Assembly: GCA_009780755.1 (NCBI GenBank)
Contig: WQZL01000148.1
Coordinates: 1-6,506 of the forward strand
Origin: Promicromonosporaceae bacterium
Lineage (GTDB): Bacteria; Actinomycetota; Actinomycetes; Actinomycetales; Cellulomonadaceae
Direction: 5' to 3'
DNA: 6,506 nt
Shown in pieces: positions 1 to 5,287 of this stretch. Within the stretch, counting starts at the first letter, position 1. Each line of letters opens with the position of its first letter. The notes beneath the pieces are model-generated. The model was not told the origin of the DNA, ran no database searches, and saw only the letters and a list, made by a program, of their open reading frames with translations. Both the position numbers and the translations under genes were made by a program.

Positions 1-818
1 AACATCCGCCGGAGCTGGTGCCTGAACTTGTTGCCCAGGGCGTTGACGCTGGTGCGGACGTGGTTGTTACCTCTCGTTACATGGGTTCGGGCGACGCGGG
101 CGGCCTGGACGGGCCGCTGCGCAAGTTTGTCTCCCGGGCCTCGGGTGCCCTGGCCCGGTCGATGTTTCCGGTGCGGCTGCGAAACGTCACCGACCCGATG
201 ACCGGCTTCTTCGCGGTGCGGGCCGGAGCGGTGGATGTGTCTGTGTTGCGGCCAATGGGGTTCAAGATTTTGTTGGAAATCCTGGCTCGGCAGGCGCTGA
301 AGGTAGTCGAGGTGCCGTTCGTGTTTGGTGAGCGGTTTGGCGGTGAGTCGAAGGCGTCGTTTGCCAACGGCATGAAATACGTGCAGCAGCTCATGGCGCT
401 GCGTTTTGGGAGGCTCTCGCCGTTTGCGGTGATCGGCGTGGTGGGCACGATCTTGAACCTGGCGATTGTGTGGGCGTTGAACGACGCCGGCAGCATGAAC
501 TACCTGCCCGCCGTGATTATCGCCAACGCAGCGACCATCGTCACAAACTTCCTGCTGCAAGAACGGTTCGTCTTCCACGACTTGCGGCAGGGTTCGAGCG
601 TGTGGCGGCGCTTCGTTGAGTCATTTACCTTCAATGGCGTCGAGGCCGTGGTCCGCACGTTGCTGCTGTGGTGGATCGTCGAGCAGGCGATTCCACAGCC
701 GCTGCTGGTGCAGGCCATGCTCATCTTCCTGGCATTCATCGTCCGCTTCGTCTTCCACGCTCGCGTCGTTTATCGCCAATCGGCCATCAAGGAGCCGGTG
801 GACGAGTTGGCCGCCTAA
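1..818 (+). CDS. Polyprenol-phosphate glycosyltransferase (GT2) fused to GtrA membrane domain, 5'-truncated
   Basis: The reading frame is open from the left edge (first whole codon at 3), so the gene starts outside the window; the GTG at 18 is internal. The first residues, HPPELVPELV, match the stretch just after the catalytic acidic motif of dolichol/polyprenol-phosphate mannose synthases (GT2). DPMTGFFAVR, about 60 residues on, is also typical of that family. From about residue 135 of the visible part the protein becomes a GtrA-type domain with about four hydrophobic segments (FAVIGVVGTILNLAIVWAL, YLPAVIIANAATIVTNFLL, then two near the C-terminus) and the basic end RFVFHARVVYR. Known relatives transfer a sugar, often mannose, from a nucleotide donor to a polyprenyl-phosphate carrier at the cytoplasmic membrane, and GtrA domains are proposed to help flip the lipid-linked sugar. 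The donor sugar cannot be read here because the N-terminal catalytic half is missing. Its TAA overlaps the stop of the convergent next gene. Confidence 0.9.
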   Translation, partial: HPPELVPELVAQGVDAGADVVVTSRYMGSGDAGGLDGPLRKFVSRASGALARSMFPVRLRNVTDPMTGFFAVRAGAVDVSVLRPMGFKILLEILARQALKVVEVPFVFGERFGGESKASFANGMKYVQQLMALRFGRLSPFAVIGVVGTILNLAIVWALNDAGSMNYLPAVIIANAATIVTNFLLQERFVFHDLRQGSSVWRRFVESFTFNGVEAVVRTLLLWWIVEQAIPQPLLVQAMLIFLAFIVRFVFHARVVYRQSAIKEPVDELAA

Positions 819-1261
819 GCAGTCTCGACGAGCGCCTCAATTTCGCGTTGGTGCTTCTTGGGCAGCTTGGCCAACACCGCCTCAAAGGCATGGTCAAGCA
901 TTTCGAGCAGCACATCATCGGGCACAGAGCCATCGAGCGACATGGTGTTGACGAACGGTTGCAGCACCGGGGGGCAGTGATAGCCGCGCACGACGACATC
1001 CGGGAACATCGCCCGGTACAGCTCGCCATGCTCGCGGTCGCAGGCGAAGGAGACCGTCGGCACCCCGCGCAACTCGAAGAGCTGACAAAAGATCGGTCCC
1101 TTGGCGGTCATCGTCGGCGTCTTAACACGAACCCACAGCGGCGCCCACGGCGCGGTGTCGCCGAATGGCCAATCGCCATAGGCTCCCGGCATTTCCACCG
1201 CCATCTCCTCGATCTGCGGGATTCCCAGATACTCACTCACGTTCCAAACTCTACCGACCAC
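815..1261 (-). CDS. MmcQ/YjbR family protein
   Basis: This 148-residue protein matches the MmcQ/YjbR (DUF419) family. MPGAYGDWPFGD (residues 24-35) is the N-terminal family motif. The basic strand WVRVKTP follows, then SFACDRE (71-77), RGYHCPP (92-98), and the signature SLDGSVPDDVLLEMLDHAF (108-126) with a basic helical end. The family has a CyaY-like fold and is called a DNA-binding protein, but its role is not firmly established. No catalytic residues can be pointed to. The GTG at 1261 lacks a strong Shine-Dalgarno sequence. GTG at 1240 (VSEYLGIP) and ATG at 1204 (MAVEMPG) are alternatives; the first fits the usual N-terminal length better. It lies 86 bp downstream of the M23-like gene on the same strand and may be cotranscribed. 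Its 3' end overlaps the glycosyltransferase stop by 4 bp, leaving no room for a separate terminator. Confidence 0.85.
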   Translation of the reverse strand: MVGRVWNVSEYLGIPQIEEMAVEMPGAYGDWPFGDTAPWAPLWVRVKTPTMTAKGPIFCQLFELRGVPTVSFACDREHGELYRAMFPDVVVRGYHCPPVLQPFVNTMSLDGSVPDDVLLEMLDHAFEAVLAKLPKKHQREIEALVETA

Positions 1262-1347
1262 CCCCGACAGATAGGTGTCGCCGATAACACCAATCCCTGC
1301 GTCATCCTGCGCGGAACGAGGAATGAGCGGGGTGATATTGGGTTATG

Positions 1348-1929
1348 TCACCGCGGTGGCAGGAGAACGATGGGTGGGGCGGTGCCGAGGAGGGCGAGCG
1401 GGTCTAGGTAGGTGTCGCCGCGACGGACGCCCCAGTGCAGGCAGGCGCCTGCGGCCTGCGGGGTCAGGGCCACGCAGTGATCGTCATTTCCTTGCGTACC
1501 GGGCCAGGTGGCCAGCATGCCCACCGCCTCGCCGCCTGTCACCGTTGTGCCTTGTCGCACCGAGGCCGTCACCGGCTCCAGCGTGGATCGAAGCCCATCG
1601 GGGTGAGTGACCACAACCAGCGGTTTACCGGCAACGGTTCCGGCAAACGTGACTACCCCGGTGGCGGGCGAGGCAATCTGTGCGCCGGGGGCCAACCAGA
1701 AGTCCACGCCCCGATGCCCGGCCAGCCACCGCTGCGCCGGCGGGTCGAAGAACCGCGCCACGGCACCGGACACGGGCGCCTGATAGGCGACGAGGCGAGT
1801 TGCGAGGTCGGCATGGACGCTGGGTGGCCGCTCGTCCCGCAGGGGCAGGTTGTAAACCGGCACCCACACGAGGCCGGGAATCGCCACTATCACCGTGGTG
1901 GCTCGAACTAGAGAGGATTTCGCAGTCAT
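1348..1929 (-). CDS. Membrane-anchored LytM/M23-family protein, probably catalytically degenerate
   Basis: The 193-residue product has a short basic N-terminus and a hydrophobic segment at about residues 8-25 (an uncleaved anchor or signal peptide), a proline-containing linker, and an M23 (LytM) domain from about 50 to 182. The zinc-binding motif HRGVD (H72, D76) and the last zinc ligand in CLHWGVR (H165) are present, as is the beta core SPATGVVTFAG. In active LytM enzymes two further histidines act in catalysis: one in a YAHL-like motif and the first of the HxH pair. Here those positions read LEPV (P119) and CLH (C163). I infer a zinc- or peptidoglycan-binding protein rather than an endopeptidase; related actinobacterial proteins beside rpsB tend, as I recall, to look similar. 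The ATG at 1929 follows GAGGG at short spacing. The gene diverges from rpsB across a long intergenic region with DnaA-like boxes. Confidence 0.9.
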   Translation of the reverse strand: MTAKSSLVRATTVIVAIPGLVWVPVYNLPLRDERPPSVHADLATRLVAYQAPVSGAVARFFDPPAQRWLAGHRGVDFWLAPGAQIASPATGVVTFAGTVAGKPLVVVTHPDGLRSTLEPVTASVRQGTTVTGGEAVGMLATWPGTQGNDDHCVALTPQAAGACLHWGVRRGDTYLDPLALLGTAPPIVLLPPR

Positions 1930-2093
1930 GCCCTCAGCCTGCTCTTAGCGGCGCCAGTCGGGGAGGCCCGCAGCGATAGCCTGTGGATAACTCCCGCTGA
2001 TCGCTCCTGTGGACGACGTAATTCCCTTGTCCCGCCGTCAATTGACCGAAACCAATAGCCAAGCGATTACTTGACTGGGGCGGTAGAGTTAGG
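1930..2093. other. Intergenic region upstream of the M23-like gene
   Basis: No gene is seen here. Besides the DnaA-like pair there is a perfect 10-bp palindrome GTCAATTGAC at 2037-2046. Each half supplies a -35-like hexamer, TTGACC rightward and TTGACG leftward, but neither has a convincing -10 at 16-18 bp. GGTAGAGT at 2082-2089 resembles an actinobacterial -10 reading rightward, without a good -35. Promoters for the M23-like gene are probably here but cannot be fixed by eye. Confidence 0.4.
1982..2016 (-). promoter_or_regulatory. Pair of DnaA-box-like 9-mers
   Basis: On the minus strand 1982-1990 reads TTATCCACA, the exact consensus DnaA box. 2008-2016 reads TCGTCCACA, close to the GC-rich variant (TTGTCCACA type) used in high-GC actinobacteria. 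Both point the same way, with 17 bp between them. They lie 53 bp upstream of the M23-like gene start, so they could be a DnaA-responsive control site or a DnaA-titrating pair. Two boxes alone do not make an origin, and no dnaA, dnaN or AT-rich unwinding region is visible. An exact 9-mer can occur by chance in several kilobases. Confidence 0.4.
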
Positions 2094-2129
2094 CCCAGAA
2101 CGGAGAAGTTCCAGCTTCCCCGTCCTGGG
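2094..2129 (-). terminator. Hairpin terminator of the small cysteine-rich ORF
   Basis: On the minus strand this forms an uninterrupted stem. CCCAG pairs with CTGGG, ACGG with CCGT and GAAG with CTTC, joined by two G-U pairs, around the 6-nt loop CTGGAA: 15 bp in all. On the plus strand the two joining positions become A-C mismatches, so the hairpin is better as minus-strand RNA. It starts 12 nt after the stop of the leftward small ORF. No T-tract follows, as is common for actinobacterial terminators. This is independent support for leftward transcription of the small ORF. Confidence 0.55.
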
Positions 2130-2141
2130 TTGCTACTTAGA

Positions 2142-2279
2142 TCAGCAGATCAAATAGCGAAGCAACTTCACCAGCGCGTTGAGGGCTGAGACACCCGAGA
2201 ACCATAAGGCTAGGTTCGGGTTCTTAGCCCTCACGCATGTACAAGCACAGTCGCAAGTGACGAAGATGTTGATCTTCAT
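2142..2279 (-). CDS. Small cysteine-rich hydrophobic protein, 45 aa, unrecognised
   Basis: The ATG at 2279 is preceded, at 8 nt from the GGAGG core, by AAGGAGGTGA, a ten-base match to the 16S anti-Shine-Dalgarno and the best ribosome site in the window. The product begins MKINIFVTCDCACTCVRAK, with four cysteines alternating at residues 9, 11, 13 and 15. It continues with a hydrophobic/amphipathic part (LALWFSGVSALNALVKLLRYLIC) ending in a fifth cysteine at 45. I recognise no family. The cysteine cluster could bind a metal or be oxidised or modified; the C-terminal half could form one membrane-associated helix. A terminator-like hairpin follows 12 nt after the stop. Oddities are several AT-rich leucine codons (TTA, CTA, TTG), rare in GC-rich genomes, and a 54-nt hairpin inside the frame. 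An upstream in-frame TTG at 2324 is unlikely given the ribosome site. The alternative is a non-coding structured RNA. Confidence 0.5.
   Translation of the reverse strand: MKINIFVTCDCACTCVRAKNPNLALWFSGVSALNALVKLLRYLIC
2180..2233. repeat. 54-nt imperfect inverted repeat (hairpin) within the small ORF
   Basis: TGAGGGCTGAGA (2180-2191) pairs with TCTTAGCCCTCA (2222-2233). After one bulged base, ACCCGA (2193-2198) pairs with TCGGGT (2216-2221). After a 2-base bulge, ACC (2201-2203) pairs with GGT (2213-2215), closing a 9-nt loop. That is 21 pairs in 54 nt, with a single G-T pair in the plus sense that becomes C-A in the minus sense. It covers about codons 16-33 of the small ORF, so it could slow translation or be an RNA element of its own. 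Confidence 0.65.
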
Positions 2280-2284
2280 CGCGC

Positions 2285-2294
2285 TCACCTCCTT
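2285..2294 (-). promoter_or_regulatory. Strong Shine-Dalgarno site of the 45-aa ORF
   Basis: The minus strand reads AAGGAGGTGA, with GGAGG ending 8 nt before the ATG at 2279. Its strength selects this ATG over any upstream in-frame start and is the main coding evidence for the small ORF. Confidence 0.6.
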
Positions 2295-2429
2295 CTCTCC
2301 CCTCGTTACACATCGGGAAGTCAAGGTGCACCCCGTGAGGTTCTGATGTGGCGAGCAAGTGAGCTAGTCGGCGAGCGTTATCAGCCTATGCCTTGCCTAC
2401 GACAGTGGCGCTGGCTGATTGACGGCTGG

Positions 2430-2458
2430 TTTGGGGCGCGGGGAAGTGGCGGTAGGAT
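2430..2458 (+). promoter_or_regulatory. Possible rpsB-tsf promoter
   Basis: TAGGAT at 2453-2458 is a good actinobacterial -10. TTTGGG at 2430-2435 sits 17 bp upstream as a weak -35. Transcription from here would give a leader of roughly 210 nt that contains the stem-loops upstream of rpsB. TTGACG at 2419 is a better -35 hexamer but is too far away (28 bp). Confidence 0.3.
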
Positions 2459-2507
2459 TGGCGGAGCGGCTGGGCTTGCCCGGTCGACTTCGCGCGTCAT
2501 GAAACGT

Positions 2508-2620
2508 GCCATATCGGCAGCGGTCTCAACCAATGGTTGAGGGCCGATGTGGTTTGACGCTAGGGATGCCGCCAACCGGCGCGCATCGACAACCCGAACG
2601 CGGGCGCAACACAGGCGCCC
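2508..2620 (+). promoter_or_regulatory. Structured 5' leader of rpsB (three stem-loops)
   Basis: First stem-loop: CCATATCGGC (2509-2518) pairs with GCCGATGTGG (2543-2552), then, after a 5-nt bulge, TCTCAACC (2524-2531) pairs with GGTTGAGG (2535-2542) around AAT. Its wobble positions are T-G in the plus sense and would be A-C in the minus sense, so it fits rightward RNA. Second: GATGC/GCATC and CGCC/GGCG with one bulged C and loop AACC (2565-2587). Third: GGGCGC/GCGCCC (2602-2620) with a 7-nt loop. None is followed by a T-tract. Ribosomal protein S2 is known to autoregulate its mRNA in other bacteria, so an S2-binding or attenuating leader is a reasonable inference but unproven. Confidence 0.5.
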
Positions 2621-2677
2621 ACACTAGCCGTGCGGCCCGCAGGAGTATCCGGGGTCTAACGGAGGAAAGGACGAGCC

Positions 2678-3568
2678 ATGGCCGTCGTTACCATGCGCCA
2701 GCTACTGGAGAGCGGTGTTCACTTCGGACACCAGACCCGCCGCTGGAACCCCAAGATGAAGCGCTTCATCCTCACCGAGCGCAACGGCATCTACATCGTT
2801 GACCTACAGCAGACGCTGACCTTCATTGACGCCGCCTATGCCTACGTTAAGGACACCGTCGCCGCTGGCGGCAACATCCTGTTCGTGGGCACCAAGAAGC
2901 AAGCCCAGGAGCCAGTCGCCGAGCAGGCCGCGCGCGTGGGCATGCCCTACGTGAACCATCGCTGGCTGGGCGGCATGCTCACCAACTTCTCCACCGTGCA
3001 CCAGCGCCTCGTGCGCCTCAAGGAACTTGAACTGATCGACTTCGACGACGTCGCAGGTTCCGGCATGACCAAGAAGGAACTGTTGATGAAGCGCCGCGAG
3101 CATGACAAGCTCGCCCGCACTCTCGGCGGCATCCGCGACATGAACAAGGTGCCCGCCGCCGTGTGGATCGTGGACACCAACAAGGAGCATTTGGCCGTCG
3201 ATGAGGCCCGCAAGCTCGGCATTCCGATTGTGGCCATCCTCGACACCAACTGCGACCCCGACATGGTGGAATACGCGATTCCCGGCAACGACGACGCCAT
3301 CCGCGCCGTCCAGTTGCTAACTCGCGTGATCGCCGACGCCGTGGCCGAGGGTCTGATCGCCCGCCACGCGCCGAAGACCACCGCCTCCGAAGCCCCCGCC
3401 GAGCCGCTGGCCGAGTGGGAGCAAGAGCTGCTTGCCGGTGCTGCTGCCCCGGCGGCTGAGCCGGTCGAAGCCACTGCTCCGGTGGCCCCGCCTGCCGAAA
3501 CCACTCCTGCGGTCGAGACCCCCGCCCCGGTGGTCGAGCCGGTCGAAGCCGCTCCCGCCGCCGAGTAA
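2678..3568 (+). CDS. rpsB: 30S ribosomal protein S2
   Basis: The product is ribosomal protein S2, needed for late 30S assembly and for binding S1 where that is present. The N-terminal signature MRQLLESGVHFGHQTRRWNPKM (residues 6-27), the core VDLQQTLTFI, the RNA-contacting HRWLGGMLTNF (94-104) and PAAVWIVDTNKEHLAVDEA (159-177) are all intact. The ATG at 2678 follows GGAGGAAAGGA at a suitable distance. At 296 residues it is longer than typical bacterial S2 (about 240). The extra part is a tail from about residue 234 with no lysine or arginine, rich in Ala, Pro, Glu and Val, with EPVEA twice (261-265, 287-291). Such acidic tails occur in actinobacterial S2 proteins. It forms an operon with tsf, 34 bp downstream, as in most bacteria. 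Confidence 0.99.
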   Translation: MAVVTMRQLLESGVHFGHQTRRWNPKMKRFILTERNGIYIVDLQQTLTFIDAAYAYVKDTVAAGGNILFVGTKKQAQEPVAEQAARVGMPYVNHRWLGGMLTNFSTVHQRLVRLKELELIDFDDVAGSGMTKKELLMKRREHDKLARTLGGIRDMNKVPAAVWIVDTNKEHLAVDEARKLGIPIVAILDTNCDPDMVEYAIPGNDDAIRAVQLLTRVIADAVAEGLIARHAPKTTASEAPAEPLAEWEQELLAGAAAPAAEPVEATAPVAPPAETTPAVETPAPVVEPVEAAPAAE

Positions 3569-3602
3569 TCGTCGTTCACCATCGAATTTAAGGATTGAAA
3601 AT

Positions 3603-4436
3603 ATGAGCATGATTCAGGACATCAAGGATCTGCGCGCCCTGACCGGCGCCGGCATGACCGACGTCAAGAAGGCTCTCGAAGAGGCCGGTGGCGACCGTGA
3701 CGCCGCCATCAAGCTGATCCGCGAGCGTGGTCTGGCCAAGGCCGCCAAGCGCGAGGGCAACGCCACCTCCGAAGGCTTGGTAGCCGTGCGCGTCGAGGAC
3801 GCCGACGGCGGCCAGGTCGCCACGATGATCGAGCTGAACGCCGAAACCGACTTCGTGGTGAAGAACGAGAAGTTCATCACCCTGGCCGACACCATCCTCG
3901 ACGCCGTAGTTGCCGCTAAGGCCGCCGACGCCGAGGCAGGGCTTACCGCCCCGGCAGGGGAGGGCACGGTCGCCGATCTCATCGCCGAATCCGCCGGAGT
4001 GATGGGCGAGAAGATCGCCCTGCGCCGGGTGGCCCGCATCGAGGGGCCGAAGGTCACCGCGTACCTGCACCGCACCGCCAAGGATCTTCCCCCCAGCATC
4101 GGTGTGCTGGTGGCGACCGACGAGGCAGGTGCTGCCGTGGCGATGGACATCGCCCAGCACGCCGCCGCGATGGCACCCGAGTTCCTCACTCGTGAGGACG
4201 TTCCGGCCGACCTGGTAGCCACCGAGCGGGAGATCGCCACCAACCAGTCGATTGCCGAGGGTAAGCCCGAGGCCGCGCTGCCGAAGATCATCGAAGGCCG
4301 CCTGGTCGGCTTCTTCAAGACCGTCGTGCTGCACGAGCAAGCCCTGGTACAAGACCCGAAGACAACCGTCAGTAAGCACGTCGAGAGCGTCGGCGGCAAG
4401 CTGAAGAACTTCGTCCGCTTCCGCGTCGGCTCCTGA
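3603..4436 (+). CDS. tsf: Elongation factor Ts
   Basis: EF-Ts is the guanine-nucleotide exchange factor that recycles EF-Tu-GDP to EF-Tu-GTP in the cytoplasm. The 277-residue product has the usual actinobacterial length. Residues 1-45 form the UBA-like N-terminal domain with LTGAGMTDVKKALEEAGGD, and ELNAETDF (77-84) holds the T-D-F triad that contacts EF-Tu and disrupts magnesium binding. The dimerisation-type core follows and the end, LKNFVRFRVGS, is typical. The ATG at 3603 is chosen because AAGGA lies 8 nt before it. The internal ATG two codons later is 14 nt from that site. The open frame extends 57 codons upstream, overlapping rpsB, but that part is a shadow of the S2 tail. A strong terminator-like hairpin starts 20 nt after the stop. 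Confidence 0.99.
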   Translation: MSMIQDIKDLRALTGAGMTDVKKALEEAGGDRDAAIKLIRERGLAKAAKREGNATSEGLVAVRVEDADGGQVATMIELNAETDFVVKNEKFITLADTILDAVVAAKAADAEAGLTAPAGEGTVADLIAESAGVMGEKIALRRVARIEGPKVTAYLHRTAKDLPPSIGVLVATDEAGAAVAMDIAQHAAAMAPEFLTREDVPADLVATEREIATNQSIAEGKPEAALPKIIEGRLVGFFKTVVLHEQALVQDPKTTVSKHVESVGGKLKNFVRFRVGS

Positions 4437-4456
4437 TCGCCGAGCAGAAGTGACCG

Positions 4457-4493
4457 ACAGCGGCCCGACACTACATTAGTGTCGGGCCGCTGT
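4457..4493 (+). terminator. 17-bp hairpin terminator after tsf
   Basis: ACAGCGGCCCGACACTA (4457-4473) is exactly complementary to TAGTGTCGGGCCGCTGT (4477-4493), with a CAT loop. The tail TACATAACC is not a proper T-tract. Its position 20 nt after the tsf stop marks the end of the rpsB-tsf unit, or an attenuator between it and pyrH. Confidence 0.85.
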
Positions 4494-4534
4494 TACATAA
4501 CCGCCCGCCACCCAAGCCAAACCAGAAGGTGACC

Positions 4535-5266
4535 ATGAACGTAAACCGCCCCATCCGCACCGCCCGCCGAGTGCTCCTGAAGCTCTCCGGCGAAGCTTTT
4601 GGCGGTGGCGCCGTCGGCCTAGACCCCGTGGTGGTGCGTCGCCTCGCCGATGAGATCGGCACGGCCGTGCGCGAAGGTGTGCAGGTAGCCATCGTGGTTG
4701 GCGGTGGCAACTTCTTCCGGGGCGCCGAACTCTCCCAGGCCGGTATGGACCGCCCCCGCGCCGACTACATGGGTATGCTCGGAACCGTTCTCAACTGCCT
4801 AGCGCTGCAAGACTTCTTGGAGCAGACCGGCACTACCACCCGCGTGCAGACCGCCATCACTATGGGGCAGGTTGCCGAGAGCTATGTGCCGCTGCGCGCC
4901 ATCCGCCACTTGGAGAAGGGCCGCGTCGTCATCTTCGGCGCCGGGGCTGGGATGCCGTTCTTCTCCACCGACACGGTCTCGGTGCAACGCGCCCTAGAGA
5001 TCGGCTGCGATGAGGTGCTGATGGGCAAGAACGGGGTAGACGGCGTCTACACCGCCGACCCGCGCAAGGACCCCTCCGCCGAGCGTTACGACCATCTCAC
5101 CTTCGACGTGGCCCTGCGTGACAATCTAAAGGTGATGGATAACACGGCCCTGGCCATGTGCCGCGACAACGATGTATACATGCGCGTCTTTGGCCTAGAG
5201 GGTACCGGAGACGTGACACGGGTGCTGCTGGGCGAGAAAATCGGCACCGGCATGTCTGCCCGGTAA
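4535..5266 (+). CDS. pyrH: UMP kinase (uridylate kinase)
   Basis: PyrH phosphorylates UMP to UDP with ATP, an essential step of pyrimidine nucleotide synthesis. It belongs to the amino-acid-kinase fold rather than the P-loop NMP kinases. Visible motifs in the 243-residue product are KLSGE (16-20, phosphate binding), GGGNFFRG (56-63), RADYMGMLGTVLNCLALQDF (75-94), FFSTDT (142-147, UMP contact) and KNGVDGVYTADP (165-176, ATP site). The ATG at 4535 is preferred because AGAAGG lies 5 nt before it. A GTG at 4529 in the same frame would overlap that ribosome site. The gene begins 41 bp after the tsf terminator, leaving little space for a full promoter. Expression may depend on read-through or on a promoter overlapping the hairpin. 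It ends 21 bp from the convergent ppk2. Confidence 0.98.
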   Translation: MNVNRPIRTARRVLLKLSGEAFGGGAVGLDPVVVRRLADEIGTAVREGVQVAIVVGGGNFFRGAELSQAGMDRPRADYMGMLGTVLNCLALQDFLEQTGTTTRVQTAITMGQVAESYVPLRAIRHLEKGRVVIFGAGAGMPFFSTDTVSVQRALEIGCDEVLMGKNGVDGVYTADPRKDPSAERYDHLTFDVALRDNLKVMDNTALAMCRDNDVYMRVFGLEGTGDVTRVLLGEKIGTGMSAR

Positions 5267-5287
5267 CCCCTGGTGAGTCGCGAGGGA

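Noticed and set aside
668..1411. 247-codon rightward frame across the glycosyltransferase end and the MmcQ-family gene
   Set aside because: It is His/Arg-rich with no domain, and is overlapped by two well-supported genes in other frames.
2037..2046. Divergent promoters sharing the palindrome GTCAATTGAC
   Set aside because: Both halves give good -35 hexamers, but neither direction has an acceptable -10 at normal spacing.
2319..2324. TTGACT (minus strand) as the promoter -35 of the small ORF
   Set aside because: The only A/T-containing -10-like hexamer (TAACGA) is about 10 bp downstream, too close for a standard promoter.
2346..2802. Small rightward and leftward frames between the 45-aa ORF and rpsB
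   Set aside because: They have no ribosome site, overlap each other on both strands, and cover the structured leader. No protein family is recognised.
2678..3568. Long acidic Ala/Pro/Glu/Val-rich tail of S2 (residues 234-296) as a separate domain or fusion
   Set aside because: Tails of this composition are familiar in actinobacterial S2 proteins, and the two EPVEA repeats look like ordinary low-complexity drift.
3432..3602. Extended N-terminus for EF-Ts from an ATG at 3432
   Set aside because: The added 57 residues are an Arg/Pro-rich shadow of the rpsB tail. A good ribosome site precedes the ATG at 3603 and the family begins there.
3614..4471. Long antisense open frames over tsf (and similar ones over rpsB and ppk2)
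   Set aside because: They are by-products of GC-rich codon bias opposite clear core genes, with no recognisable domain or ribosome site.
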